Positions 43,279 through 52,327 of a DNA stretch of 64,000 bases are shown here, piece by piece. The notes below the pieces were generated by a model. It searched no databases, was not told where the DNA came from, and was given only the letters and a program-made list of their open reading frames with translations. Source of the stretch: AG-339-G14 sp902553315 (GTDB lineage: Bacteria > Pseudomonadota > Gammaproteobacteria > Magnimaribacterales > AG-339-G14); the NCBI GenBank assembly GCA_902553315.1, contig CACDKN010000006.1, forward strand, positions 15,757 to 79,756, written 5' to 3'. The first letter of the stretch is position 1. Every line of letters starts with the position of its first letter. The position numbers and the translations under genes were made by a program.

Positions 43279-45175
43279 TTTTCTCAGTTGGATAAATTAA
43301 GTCTTCAAGAATATCTAAATTTGGTGTTGGTCTTCCTTTATTTTCTCTTAACATTTGTTCAGCTTTTAAAAAATTATATTTACTGTTAGTGATTTCAGAC
43401 ATATCGCCAATGTCTCGAATTATTGAAGGCTTTAAAAAGATAGCCAAGTTTTTTTTGGTTCTTGAAGTTGTAGTTGATTTAAAGAGTCTTCCCAAAAGCG
43501 GAATATCTCCTAAAAGAGGTATTTTTCTTTCTGCTTCTTGCACATCATCATCGATTAATCCTCCCAAGACGATTGTTTGGTTGTCTTCAACCATTACGAC
43601 CGTTTCTAAAGATCTTAAGTTGGTAACAATTTCAGAAGCACCAACCGCTACTGGCCCCAATATACTTGAGACCTCTTGTTCAATATCTAGCTTAATTGAA
43701 TCGCCTTCATTAATTTGAGGTTTCACTCTCAACTTCACGCCAACTTCTTGCCTATCGATAGTTCTAAAAGGATTGGTGTTGTTGGCGCCTAAAGATTCAC
43801 CAGTCGTAATTGGTATTTCTTGTCCAACGATGATGGAGGATTCTTCATTATCCATGGTTAAAATCGAAGGTGTGGACAAGACATTTGAGTCGGTATCCTT
43901 TCTTAAAACGCTAAGAATTAGTGCAAAACTTTCTTGACCTTTAGTATATTTACCAACTCCGGCAGCGAAGCCATCCAATGTTAACAAAGATCCTGCCGCT
44001 GCAGGAATTGAGGTTGAACCAGAAGTTGTATCGTATACTTCCCCGCCTACGATGGCTGTTAAATCAGGTGAAGGACTCCCAAATCTTTGAGAAGCAATGG
44101 GTGTATCTGTCCCGTCTCCAGAATATAGGAATTGCACACCCAATTCTCTAGACAAGGTATCCGAAATTTCTACTATGATAGCCTCTACCAATACTTGAGC
44201 TCTTTTTATATCCAATTGCGAGATCAAGTCTTCAATAGCTATCATGACATCAGGTTCCGCCGAAATGATTAACGAATTTGTCTCCTGATGAGCCGTAATA
44301 CTAGTTTTTATCTGATTGGATTGGTTGGAGCTTAATATATTTGCTGACATTGAAGATAAAACCTCTTGAAGCGCAATGGCCTCAGCATATTTAAGATAGA
44401 AAACTCTCAAGGTGCTAGAGCCTTTTTGTTCCACGTCTAAACTTTTTATCAAATCGAGCATACGAGCGACAATAAAATCTTCCCCAACAAGAAGAAGTGC
44501 ATTGTTCCTTTCTATAGCGTAAGCATTAAACTGATTGGCATTTAGTCCGGCATTGTTTTCATTAAATATTTGTTTTGCCAATAAAGAAATTTCAGAAGCC
44601 GAAGTATGTTTTAAGTTAACCAATTCATATCTGTCGCCAGGAATTTTATCCAACTCTGCGATAAGCTTCTCAATTCTTCTTACGTTGGAAGCACGATCTG
44701 CAATGATTAATGTATTTGAAGGTTCATAAATCGCTAGATGACCTTGAGAATTAATTAAAGGTCTTAGTATTGTTACCAATGCAACTGATGATGTCTGCTG
44801 AGGCCTTACAGTGGTTGTTACAAGTTTATCGCTTGGCGTAGTGGTCGAAAGTAATTCGGTGTAATTTTGTCTACCATTAATTTCAGGAATGATTTTTATT
44901 GCGGAATCTTGCTCGACTGCAGAAAATCCATGAACGCTCAAAACCGAGAGGAAGACTTCATAAGCTTCGTCGATACTTAAATCCTCATTTGAAACTACCG
45001 TAACGTTAGCATTAACCCTAGGATCAATAATAAATGTTTTACCTGTGATAGAAGATATATCGGTTATAAAAGCCTTGAGATTTGCATCTCTCATATTTAT
45101 TGTTACTGAAAGCGAATGAGCAGAAAACAAAGTTACAAAACATACAACGAGTAATTTTCTTGCCAAGGAATTCAT
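43268..45175 (-). CDS. gspD: Type II secretion outer-membrane secretin D
   Basis: 635 residues. Signal peptide (1-25), N0 domain (NMRDANLKAFITDISSITGK), N1-N3 repeats and the secretin core with VLSTPSILTMDNEESSIIVG, GGLIDDD and KIPLLGDIPLLGRLFK. It forms the gated outer-membrane channel. The C-terminal S-domain is short. Overlaps gspC by 4 nt. Confidence 0.96.
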   Translation of the reverse strand: MNSLARKLLVVCFVTLFSAHSLSVTINMRDANLKAFITDISSITGKTFIIDPRVNANVTVVSNEDLSIDEAYEVFLSVLSVHGFSAVEQDSAIKIIPEINGRQNYTELLSTTTPSDKLVTTTVRPQQTSSVALVTILRPLINSQGHLAIYEPSNTLIIADRASNVRRIEKLIAELDKIPGDRYELVNLKHTSASEISLLAKQIFNENNAGLNANQFNAYAIERNNALLLVGEDFIVARMLDLIKSLDVEQKGSSTLRVFYLKYAEAIALQEVLSSMSANILSSNQSNQIKTSITAHQETNSLIISAEPDVMIAIEDLISQLDIKRAQVLVEAIIVEISDTLSRELGVQFLYSGDGTDTPIASQRFGSPSPDLTAIVGGEVYDTTSGSTSIPAAAGSLLTLDGFAAGVGKYTKGQESFALILSVLRKDTDSNVLSTPSILTMDNEESSIIVGQEIPITTGESLGANNTNPFRTIDRQEVGVKLRVKPQINEGDSIKLDIEQEVSSILGPVAVGASEIVTNLRSLETVVMVEDNQTIVLGGLIDDDVQEAERKIPLLGDIPLLGRLFKSTTTSRTKKNLAIFLKPSIIRDIGDMSEITNSKYNFLKAEQMLRENKGRPTPNLDILEDLIYPTEKNEE

Positions 45176-45993
45176 ATTTTACCTACATCAAAATTTAAAT
45201 TTATTTGATCTTCACCTCTTTTGATCAAGAAATTTAAAGCATTCTTTGATTCTAAAAATGACTCTATTGAATCGTTATCTTCAATATTTAGCTCGGAAAT
45301 GTTCATACCATTTATTGAAATCAGTATATCTCCAGGAATTAGCTCCAATTCATCATACAATCTTGAATCCTCACCAGGCGAAACTTCTAAACCTATTAAA
45401 AGTCCGTTTTCAATAATGGGGGTAAATGATAAAAGATCGTCTACGGATTGACCGGAAAGCCAATTTTCAAAATTTATCTTTTCTTTCTTTGTTTCTGCTA
45501 ATTCAATTCCAGTAATTACAGAACTTTTATCAAAGGATAGACTCTCCGAAATTCCTGACCTTGATATAGTTACAAAATCTTTTTGAATTGATTCTAAATA
45601 AACGTTGTCTTGAATTAAATCGCCTGGAACGTAAGCTTTTTGATCTTTGTTATCAACCCCTATAGTGGCAAAATTTTTATCATCTGATGAAGTTACTCCA
45701 AAAAGTTTCAACGAAAGATTAGTCTCGGGAGCTTTTATATAATCCAAAATTTGGTTGGCATTGCTATCAAGGGAAGAAGAAAAAGGATCTTTAAATAATT
45801 CAATGGTTGAGGCTCCGGATCCTTGAGTGATCTGGTAATTTACCTTCTCAGAAAAAAAAATATTTAAAATTAGATTCGATAGCTCGAGGACAAGAACTAA
45901 AGATAAAATCGAAACAAAGACGAGTCTTCTCTTATGATCCAGATAAAAGATTAAGTCTTTTGTTTTTTGTAAGTAAATGGTATTTATTTTCAT
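45172..45993 (-). CDS. gspC: Type II secretion protein C
   Basis: 273 residues. One membrane span (about 23-46), an HR domain (LKLFGVTSSDDKNFATIGVD, residues around 95-115) that contacts the secretin N0 domain, and a C-terminal PDZ domain (around 180-270: GLEVSPGEDSRLYDELELIP, GDILISING). It joins the inner-membrane platform to GspD. First gene of the operon; a Pho-box-like repeat lies 60-77 nt upstream of its ATG. Confidence 0.92.
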   Translation of the reverse strand: MKINTIYLQKTKDLIFYLDHKRRLVFVSILSLVLVLELSNLILNIFFSEKVNYQITQGSGASTIELFKDPFSSSLDSNANQILDYIKAPETNLSLKLFGVTSSDDKNFATIGVDNKDQKAYVPGDLIQDNVYLESIQKDFVTISRSGISESLSFDKSSVITGIELAETKKEKINFENWLSGQSVDDLLSFTPIIENGLLIGLEVSPGEDSRLYDELELIPGDILISINGMNISELNIEDNDSIESFLESKNALNFLIKRGEDQINLNFDVGKI

Positions 45994-46052
45994 GAAAGTC
46001 TGAAAATTTTACTTTAATTTGCTCAATTTAACTAAAAACATTCAAGAAGATT

Positions 46053-46070
46053 TGTTACGAATCTGTAACT
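46053..46070. promoter_or_regulatory. Pho-box-like repeat between gspC and the prepilin peptidase gene
   Basis: Plus strand TGTTACG-AATC-TGTAACT: two 7-mers exactly 11 bp apart, the same form as the boxes in the 48-60 kb phosphate island. On the plus strand a TATTTT (46081-46086) 10 nt downstream could be the -10 of the prepilin peptidase gene. On the minus strand the site faces gspC but the -10 is weak. Confidence 0.45.
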
Positions 46071-46120
46071 TTTATAGATTTATTTTTTAATTACTCAAAA
46101 AAATATTCTATAGTTTTTAA

Positions 46121-46876
46121 GTGTTTGTGGAAATTTTACTAATCTTGCTTTTGGGCTTAATTTTTGGAAGCTCTTTAAATAGCATAGGTTTCAGATTACC
46201 CTTAATTCTCAATTATGAAAGAAAATCTCCTCATTTACCTTCATTAAACCTTTTTTGGCCTAGATCCTTTTGTTCAAGTTGTGGAAAGCAAATCTCATGG
46301 ATAAATTTAATACCTGTTTATGGATTTTTAAGGCAAAGAGGATCATGCAATTTTTGTAAAAAAAAAATAACACTAGAGTATCCATTCACAGAAATTATAT
46401 GTTCTTTACTATTTATTGCCCTTTACTTTAAATATGGCTTATTAAGCATAAATTTTTATTTACATTTAGCACTTTTTTTTAATCTCATACTTATTTCTAA
46501 AATTGATTTTAATTTTTTTAAAATACCCTTTTTTCTTAATTTATTGATCTTATTTAATGTATGTTTAATTAATTCAGATACTATTTTTCAAACACTATTA
46601 TCTATTTTAATTTCTTTTTTAGCGTTATTGTTTGTCAGTATTGTTTTTAAGATTCTTCGTTCCAGGGAGGGTCTTGGAATGGGCGATGTACTATTAATTT
46701 CTTTTTTATCTGGTTTATTCGAACTAGAAAAAATTCCTTTACTGATTTTATTTGCATCAGTGTCAGGAATTCTTTTTTATATTGTTATGGCGGCTGTCAA
46801 AAACGAGAGAAATTTTGAGATTGCTTTTGGTCCGCACATTGCTTTGTCTGCAATTTGGTTATTATTTCTTCTTTGA
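46121..46876 (+). CDS. gspO: Prepilin peptidase / N-methyltransferase of the T2SS
   Basis: 251 residues, about eight membrane spans. Zinc-type CxxC pairs Cys51/54 and Cys76/79 around PVYGFLRQRGSCNFC, and the two catalytic aspartates of the GxGD family: Asp129 (ISKIDFNFFKIP) and Asp189 (GLGMGDVLL). It removes the leader peptides of GspG/I/J/K and methylates the new N-terminus. Start is GTG at 46121 (a second GTG two codons later is equally possible). Divergent from the gsp operon, and the only prepilin peptidase in the window. Confidence 0.93.
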   Translation: MFVEILLILLLGLIFGSSLNSIGFRLPLILNYERKSPHLPSLNLFWPRSFCSSCGKQISWINLIPVYGFLRQRGSCNFCKKKITLEYPFTEIICSLLFIALYFKYGLLSINFYLHLALFFNLILISKIDFNFFKIPFFLNLLILFNVCLINSDTIFQTLLSILISFLALLFVSIVFKILRSREGLGMGDVLLISFLSGLFELEKIPLLILFASVSGILFYIVMAAVKNERNFEIAFGPHIALSAIWLLFLL

Positions 46877-46886
46877 ATAGAAAAAT

Positions 46887-48137
46887 TTACACACTAAAAA
46901 TTATTCTTAATGAAATATAGAAGAGAATTGTAAATGCCGCACCAGCAGGAATAGTTACTAACCAAGAAGCAATTATTCTCTTTATCGAAGCATAATCTAA
47001 GTGTTCTGCGCCTTTAGCTAGACCAACGCCTATAACTCCACCAACTAGTGTATGTGTAGTTGAAATAGGAAACCCAAGATAAGTCGCAGCAACAACAGTA
47101 GACGCTGTGGCCATTTCCGCGGAGAATCCAAGACTTGGAGTGAGAACTGTAATTTTTTTCCCAACTGTCGCGATGACTCTAGAACCAATTGTAGCTAAAC
47201 CAAATACTATCCCAATACCTCCAATAAGTAACACCCATGGGCTGATTGAAGATTTAGATCCTATTACGCCAGTATCTACAATACTTACAATTGCTGCCAA
47301 GGGTCCAATAGCATTTGCAACGTCATTTGAACCATGGGCAAAAGCCATGGCGCTGGCAGAAACTACCATCAGCAATCCAAAAGCAAATTCTATGCCACCA
47401 TCTCTCATTATTTTGTCTTTATTTTTTCTTAAAAAAAATGCTGTTCCAATTGCAACAATAACGCTAAAGATTAAAATAAATAAATAAATTTCATTTTCTG
47501 AAAATTCTATTCCTACGTGTTTAAGGCCTTTCCTTGCGGTGACTAGTGAAATAACGACTGCTACTAGAAAACTATAAAAAGGAATATATGTAATAGCTGC
47601 TTTTCCTGGATCAGCTCTGTCTAAAATTAATTTTTTTGCAGATATATAGAGTCCAAATGCTAAAGTTCCAGAGAATAAAGGGGAAGTTACCCAACTCATT
47701 GCTATGTTACCAACCTTGCCCCAAGACACAGCATCTACCCCTTTAGAAATTAATACAAAACCAATAATAGCTCCCACTATTGAGTGAGTAGTAGAAACAG
47801 GCCAGCCTCTTAAGCTTGCGATAAACAACCAAGTACCTCCTGCTAAAAGAGCAGATAACATGCCCATTACAAATATATTTACATCATTGGTATATAGATT
47901 CGGATCTACGATGCCTTTTCTAATTGTAGAAGTTACTTCTCCACCTGCTAAAAAAGCTCCTAAAAATTCAAAAATAGCCGCAATTATTATTGCTTGTTTA
48001 AGAGTTATAGCTTTGCTTCCTACAGAAGTCCCCATGGAGTTTGCAACGTCGTTAGCACCAATGCCGAAAGCCATAAAAAAACCAATAAATCCTGCAATCA
48101 AAAGTATATTAAAAGGATCCAAAAACAAAGTTTCCAT
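46887..48137 (-). CDS. pit: Low-affinity inorganic phosphate transporter, PiT family
   Basis: 416 residues with about ten membrane helices. Both PiT signature repeats are present: IGANDVANSMGTSVGSKAIT near the N-terminus and AHGSNDVANAIGPLAAI in the second half, plus GWPVSTTHSIVGAIIGF and GFPISTTHTLVGGVIG. It imports phosphate (as metal-phosphate or with cations) and will also admit arsenate. Upstream lies a three-copy TGTnACA-type repeat with a -10 at the right spacing, so expression is predicted to respond to PhoB. No PhoU-like partner gene adjoins it. Confidence 0.94.
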   Translation of the reverse strand: METLFLDPFNILLIAGFIGFFMAFGIGANDVANSMGTSVGSKAITLKQAIIIAAIFEFLGAFLAGGEVTSTIRKGIVDPNLYTNDVNIFVMGMLSALLAGGTWLFIASLRGWPVSTTHSIVGAIIGFVLISKGVDAVSWGKVGNIAMSWVTSPLFSGTLAFGLYISAKKLILDRADPGKAAITYIPFYSFLVAVVISLVTARKGLKHVGIEFSENEIYLFILIFSVIVAIGTAFFLRKNKDKIMRDGGIEFAFGLLMVVSASAMAFAHGSNDVANAIGPLAAIVSIVDTGVIGSKSSISPWVLLIGGIGIVFGLATIGSRVIATVGKKITVLTPSLGFSAEMATASTVVAATYLGFPISTTHTLVGGVIGVGLAKGAEHLDYASIKRIIASWLVTIPAGAAFTILFYISLRIIFSV

Positions 48138-48161
48138 AGTGAGAGTCTTTAAATTGTAATA

Positions 48162-48205
48162 ATCTTACTACAAGATTGTTAAGAAGCTGTTGCCTTAATG
48201 TGACT
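48162..48205 (-). promoter_or_regulatory. Pho-box promoter of pit
   Basis: Minus strand, in transcription order: AGTCACA (48205-48199), GGCAACA (48194-48188), CTTAACA (48183-48177), each 11 bp apart; then a 9-nt spacer and TAAGAT (48167-48162) as -10. This leaves a leader of about 18-20 nt to the ATG. The spacing equals that at the promoters of the phytase-linked receptor and the big lipoprotein. Confidence 0.6.
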
Positions 48206-48302
48206 TAATTTTAGATATTAAAGTAAAATTTATAAAACAGTGAATGACTCATATCCTCGCAATTTGGGGATAAATTAAAAGACTTAGGTTTTTTAGAGAT
48301 AC

Positions 48303-48428
48303 TTATGAAAAATAAAGTACTGCTATCAAAACTATCCATAAAGAAATAAAACCAAATATCATCATCTCTTGTACTTGAGAGTTTGCAGGTATTAATCTTT
48401 GATCTTTAAGAACGGTTTTAGTATTCAT
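48303..48428 (-). CDS. Possible small single-span membrane protein
   Basis: 41 codons from ATG 48428 to TAA. Residues 1-21 are polar, and residues about 22-40 form a strong hydrophobic helix (MMIFGFISLWIVLIAVLYF). A pair of ATG codons at 22-23 could also start a 20-residue peptide. The four-copy Pho-box array ends only 6 nt upstream of the first ATG, and the best -10 (AATACT) overlaps that ATG, so the shorter form may be the real product if this promoter is used. I recognise no family. The coding potential rests on the hydrophobic helix and clean stop only. Confidence 0.35.
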   Translation of the reverse strand: MNTKTVLKDQRLIPANSQVQEMMIFGFISLWIVLIAVLYFS

Positions 48429-48434
48429 ATTTTT

Positions 48435-48474
48435 TGTAACTTTTTTGACACTTTTTTGTCACATATATGACACA
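48435..48474. promoter_or_regulatory. Four-copy Pho-box array
   Basis: Plus strand 7-mers TGTAACT (48435), TGACACT (48446), TGTCACA (48457) and TGACACA (48468), each start exactly 11 bp after the previous one, with spacers TTTT, TTTT, TATA. It is the longest array in the window. Orientation is ambiguous: minus-strand transcription would enter the small ORF and pit; plus-strand transcription (TTTTAT at 48484-48489, 9 nt away) would run antisense toward the phytase 3' end. Confidence 0.6.
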
Positions 48475-48489
48475 ATAGACTAATTTTAT

Positions 48490-48667
48490 AAAAAAAACTA
48501 GCATTTTTTTTAAACTCTAAAATTTAAATATTTAAAAATTTAATTCGATTCCTATTTCAGTTTAGACCTTAGGCTGATAAGAAATAAATTTATCCAAGAC
48601 AATAAAAAAGCAAAGATAAAAATAAATGCATATGAGTGTTTGAATTATTAGGTATGTACCCTTGATG
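48490..48667. other. Non-coding stretch downstream of the phytase gene
   Basis: Together with 48138-48489 this is a gap of about 530 nt without a large gene. This part is very AT-rich, contains an imperfect inverted repeat around TATTTC (48555) and GAAATA (48582), and shows no ORF, terminator or RNA gene I can support. Confidence 0.4.
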
Positions 48668-49789
48668 TTATCTAGGAACATCTAAAGCATCAAGTACATC
48701 TTTGAAAGAGACAATTTTAAAGTTTTGTCTTTTAGTTTCATACCCATCTTTATTAAAACCATCTTGTGCAATCATAATACCTTCTGGATACTCATCACTC
48801 AGGTTAAAGTTGATTGTTTCTATACCATCAGTATCAGTAACATTATCTATACTTTTTGAGGAACCTATTCTAAAACTGGTTATATAATCAAATGGATAAT
48901 TCCTATCATACAAATTAAATTTACTATCTCCTTGTGAGGATAAAATTAAATAACCTGAATTGTTTGATGTTTTATATAAAGATACACCTTCTGGGTCGCC
49001 ACCAATTTGACCTTCTCTAGAATCGACAATATAGGGCTCAGAGAAATCAAAACTATCATCGAGTCTATAAGCTTTTAAAACCCCTCTTACTTCTTCTTCT
49101 GATATGAAAAGAGTCCTATTGAAATCATCATAAACACACCCTTCCGATTCTCCACCATTATTAAAAGTTGTTATAAGATCGAGGCCATTATCAGTCAGGT
49201 TCCATACTTCAACTCGTGGACCGGTGTCTTCTGTTAAAAAAGCAACTAATCCATACTTTGGATCGATTCCTGCGCATATACCATATACGATAATATTTGA
49301 TTTGCCTCTAAATGATGGTTTTGATGGGACTTCCCATGAATTATTTTTAAGTTTTTGTCTTGTTTTATTATCTTCAAATACCCATAAATCTACCGATCCT
49401 AATGTTCTATTAGACCCAAAAAGGAAAGTAAAATCAGAAACATTCTCATCGTCTCCAAGATTCAAAGTTCTTGTGTCAATATTATTAATCCTACCAAGAT
49501 TTGTATAACTCAGCTCCTGGCCTTGAAGATTGTAACTATAAATTCCGCTTTTTTTATCAGTTCCAAAGATGATTGAATTTGAAGGATTATTTTTATTAAC
49601 CCATATTGCAGGATCATCTGCTGCATCTCCCTCAGTTACAACAGGCGGTGTCTCGTAAATTGCCTCAACCTCAACATAATCTGCAAAAGTAAAAGTAGAT
49701 AAGAAAAAGGCAAGTATGAAACTTGCCTTTTTGCGGGGGGAATTATTTTTAATACTTATAAGTGAAACCAATTGTCGCGCTTCTACCAT
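48668..49789 (-). CDS. Secreted beta-propeller 3-phytase
   Basis: About 373 residues. The mature domain follows the beta-propeller phytase pattern: GDAADDPAIWVNKNNPSNSI, IFGTDKKSGIYSYNLQGQEL, GICAGIDPKYGLVAF, ISEEEVRGVLKAYRL, GGDPEGVSLY, LILSSQGDSKFNLYD and DTDGIETINF, with many acidic residues for calcium and phosphate binding. It releases phosphate from inositol phosphates outside the cytoplasm. A signal peptide (RKKASFILAFFLSTFTFA) is clear, but the start is not: ATG 49789 (41-nt overlap with the receptor gene) or TTG 49771. The signal peptide codons overlie a terminator-like hairpin. Directly downstream of a TonB-dependent receptor in the same direction. Confidence 0.88.
   Translation of the reverse strand: MVEARQLVSLISIKNNSPRKKASFILAFFLSTFTFADYVEVEAIYETPPVVTEGDAADDPAIWVNKNNPSNSIIFGTDKKSGIYSYNLQGQELSYTNLGRINNIDTRTLNLGDDENVSDFTFLFGSNRTLGSVDLWVFEDNKTRQKLKNNSWEVPSKPSFRGKSNIIVYGICAGIDPKYGLVAFLTEDTGPRVEVWNLTDNGLDLITTFNNGGESEGCVYDDFNRTLFISEEEVRGVLKAYRLDDSFDFSEPYIVDSREGQIGGDPEGVSLYKTSNNSGYLILSSQGDSKFNLYDRNYPFDYITSFRIGSSKSIDNVTDTDGIETINFNLSDEYPEGIMIAQDGFNKDGYETKRQNFKIVSFKDVLDALDVPR
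49704..49732. terminator. Perfect 12-bp hairpin at the receptor/phytase junction
   Basis: AAAAAGGCAAGT (49704-49715) and ACTTGCCTTTTT (49721-49732) are perfect inverted repeats with loop ATGAA. Read on the minus strand it is a textbook intrinsic terminator about 17 nt after the receptor stop, yet it lies within the phytase signal-peptide codons. It may cut phytase expression relative to the receptor. Confidence 0.7.
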
Positions 49790-52304
49790 ATTCATCATAT
49801 TGAGAAAGTCTTGAAGGACCGCCCCAATAATAGAATTCTGGTTCGTCATTTATATTAATTAAGTCTAATTTAAGAGTGAAATTATCAGTTAAATAGTACT
49901 TGGCTGTAAAGTCTATTTGCGAATGATCGTCAGTAAATCTGATATTGTCATAATTTAAATCATCTACAGTAGTTTCTATGTCATCATCAGCAAGATAATC
50001 TAAGTAATCACTTCTTTGAGCTAATGAGAGTCTCATGTCAACTTTTCCTTTGTCGTAACCAATTGATAAATTTTCTGTGCTATCAGCAAGTTTTCTAAAT
50101 GGAACGGTAAACACACCGTTAGCGCTAGGAACATCACTTTCTGCGTCAACTTTAGTTAAATTTAAAGAGATGAATAAACCATCAAATGGTTCAGGAAGAT
50201 CCACAAACTCCCTAAATAAATTAAATTCAATTCCATCAACTGATGAATCATTACTGTTAATGTATGTTTCTAATTCGCTAAAGTTAATCCCTCCAACAAC
50301 ACCTGCTGTTACTTGAGGATAAATAGCATTTTTAACATCTTTCCTAAAATAACCTATTGATACTGCACCATTTTCATAATATCTTTCAAAGCTAAGATCT
50401 AGATTTGTAGATTCATATGGTTCTAAGTCAGGATTACCCATTTCTCCCTTATAGATTGTACTTCCATCCGCTGCAGTTCCATCCGAATCAAAGTCTGCTA
50501 CGGGAGCAGTTTCACCAAATCCAGGTCTAGATAAAGATCGCCAAATTGCACCACGAACTATTGTGTCGTCATTGACGAAGTATTTTACGTTTACACTTGG
50601 TGATACGAATGTGTAATTTTTAGATGCTCTAATACTAGAGCCATCTTCTTTATTGTATCCAAGTGTATCAAATGAAGTGTCCTCTGCCCTTAGACCTGCA
50701 ATCACAACAGCATTTTCAAATTCCATTGTGCCCATTAAATAAAGTGCTGTGATATCTTCTTCAGAAACAAAATCTTTGTCATAGTTAGGTTTTGCATAGT
50801 TATTTGTTAATGTGCCAAATGTGCCCTGAAGAGCGAAGATTGTTGTAGGATCTGCCATGGGACCAAAAACATTTGGAAAAGGCCAGTTAACAGGTGTAGT
50901 GATTGGATTGTAATCTGATTGATTAGTGTTAGGGTCCGAAGCGAAACCTGAAACAGTTTTTTCTTTTTCTCGAGTGCTGTATTTGAGGCCAAATTTTAAA
51001 GTCGTTGGAATATCAGAAACCATAAAGCCTTCTTTTGTAAAATCAGCCTGAAATGATGATATTGTGTCTTGAATTACAGAATCTTCCTCTTCAATCTCAT
51101 CTACTCCCATGGTTGTTGGATCATAAATATTTCCAGCCCCAGTAGTAATTGCAGATGCTAAAGTCATACGTGGTTTTTGAGGATTTGAATAATCAAAAGA
51201 TCCGCAAAGTCCTCCACAATCAGTTGCATTAAATGTACTGCTTCTAAACTTTGCATCAACATTGTCAGTATCATCTTCTTCAGCAAAAGAATTCGAAAGT
51301 GCAAACTCTGCATCCCAACCGCTAACTATTGTATTAGCACCTAGAATGAATGTTCTGATTGTTCTAACTTCCTCCCTAACTCTTACTTCTGCATCTCTTC
51401 TTATTTCAGTAATAGTACTTCCTAGAGCAGTAACATTAGTTTGTTCTTCTCTCATTTTATACTCGTCTTTATATCTGAGCTCATCATCCACGTATTCATT
51501 CCATAAAATGTTTGCATACATAGAAGATTCATCATTAATCCTATAGTCAATGTCGTAAGTAATTCCTAATCTTTCTCTGGTTAAATCATAGTATCTGCCT
51601 TCAAAATCGTCATCTATTGCATAGTTTCCACTAATGAGCTTCCAGGCAGGAAAACCGGTTTCATTGTTGTAAGTAACTACTTGTTTTTCAGAATAAGTAA
51701 AACCAATTATATGTCCTACATTTTCACTGATCAGATCTCCATAGGTTAGGGAGATTTTAGGATTATCACTATTATATGTTTGATCGTTGTATAGAGTATT
51801 TGCTTTTAATTTTAAATACGTGCCATCCAAGTCTAGAGCACTTTTAGTATTAAACTCAACTCTGCCGCCAATAGAATCAAGATCTTGATCAGGAGTTAAA
51901 GATTTGTATACTTCAATAGAATCTAAAAGTTCTGTTGGTAGACCGTCAAGCATCACTTTTCTTCCGCCTTCTGGTGCAGGAACAGTAGCGCCATTAACAG
52001 AAATACTGTTTAAGTCTCCCGAGAGACCTCTAACAGTAACATAACGGCCCTCACCTTGATCGTTTTCAACTGAAATACCTGAGATTCTTCTTAAAGCTTC
52101 TGCTGCGGTAGTATCTGGAAATTCACCTAAGGCATCTGAATCTATAACAGATACAATCTGATCAGATTCCCTTTGTTTTTCTATAGCAGAGATGATGCTA
52201 GCTTTTGTTCCAATTACAAACAATTCCTCAATATTTTCTGAGTCTTCTTGAGAAAATACAAAAGGGTTTGCAAAAATTAAAAGAAATAAATATATTTTTT
52301 TCAT
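49749..52304 (-). CDS. TonB-dependent outer-membrane receptor, phytase-linked
   Basis: 851 residues. Signal peptide (1-18, FVFS-Q), plug domain with IVSVIDSDALGEFPDTTAAE, ALRRISGISVENDQGEGRYV, TVRGLSGDLNSISVNGA and SIGGRVEFNTK, then a 22-strand-type barrel ending in aromatic GFTYKY. No classic TonB box is obvious; EELFVIGTKA lies near the expected site. Receptors of this group import substrates too large for porins, driven by TonB. Placement directly before a phytase and behind Pho-box promoters suggests an inositol phosphate or other organophosphate ligand, which is inference. Confidence 0.9.
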   Translation of the reverse strand: MKKIYLFLLIFANPFVFSQEDSENIEELFVIGTKASIISAIEKQRESDQIVSVIDSDALGEFPDTTAAEALRRISGISVENDQGEGRYVTVRGLSGDLNSISVNGATVPAPEGGRKVMLDGLPTELLDSIEVYKSLTPDQDLDSIGGRVEFNTKSALDLDGTYLKLKANTLYNDQTYNSDNPKISLTYGDLISENVGHIIGFTYSEKQVVTYNNETGFPAWKLISGNYAIDDDFEGRYYDLTRERLGITYDIDYRINDESSMYANILWNEYVDDELRYKDEYKMREEQTNVTALGSTITEIRRDAEVRVREEVRTIRTFILGANTIVSGWDAEFALSNSFAEEDDTDNVDAKFRSSTFNATDCGGLCGSFDYSNPQKPRMTLASAITTGAGNIYDPTTMGVDEIEEEDSVIQDTISSFQADFTKEGFMVSDIPTTLKFGLKYSTREKEKTVSGFASDPNTNQSDYNPITTPVNWPFPNVFGPMADPTTIFALQGTFGTLTNNYAKPNYDKDFVSEEDITALYLMGTMEFENAVVIAGLRAEDTSFDTLGYNKEDGSSIRASKNYTFVSPSVNVKYFVNDDTIVRGAIWRSLSRPGFGETAPVADFDSDGTAADGSTIYKGEMGNPDLEPYESTNLDLSFERYYENGAVSIGYFRKDVKNAIYPQVTAGVVGGINFSELETYINSNDSSVDGIEFNLFREFVDLPEPFDGLFISLNLTKVDAESDVPSANGVFTVPFRKLADSTENLSIGYDKGKVDMRLSLAQRSDYLDYLADDDIETTVDDLNYDNIRFTDDHSQIDFTAKYYLTDNFTLKLDLININDEPEFYYWGGPSRLSQYDEYGRSATIGFTYKY

Positions 52305-52327
52305 AGTGATAATAAATGTTTAAGACA

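Noticed and set aside
49790..49849. Longest phytase frame (start at 49849)
   Set aside because: It would overlap the receptor coding region by about 100 nt and put a long non-signal sequence before the signal peptide.
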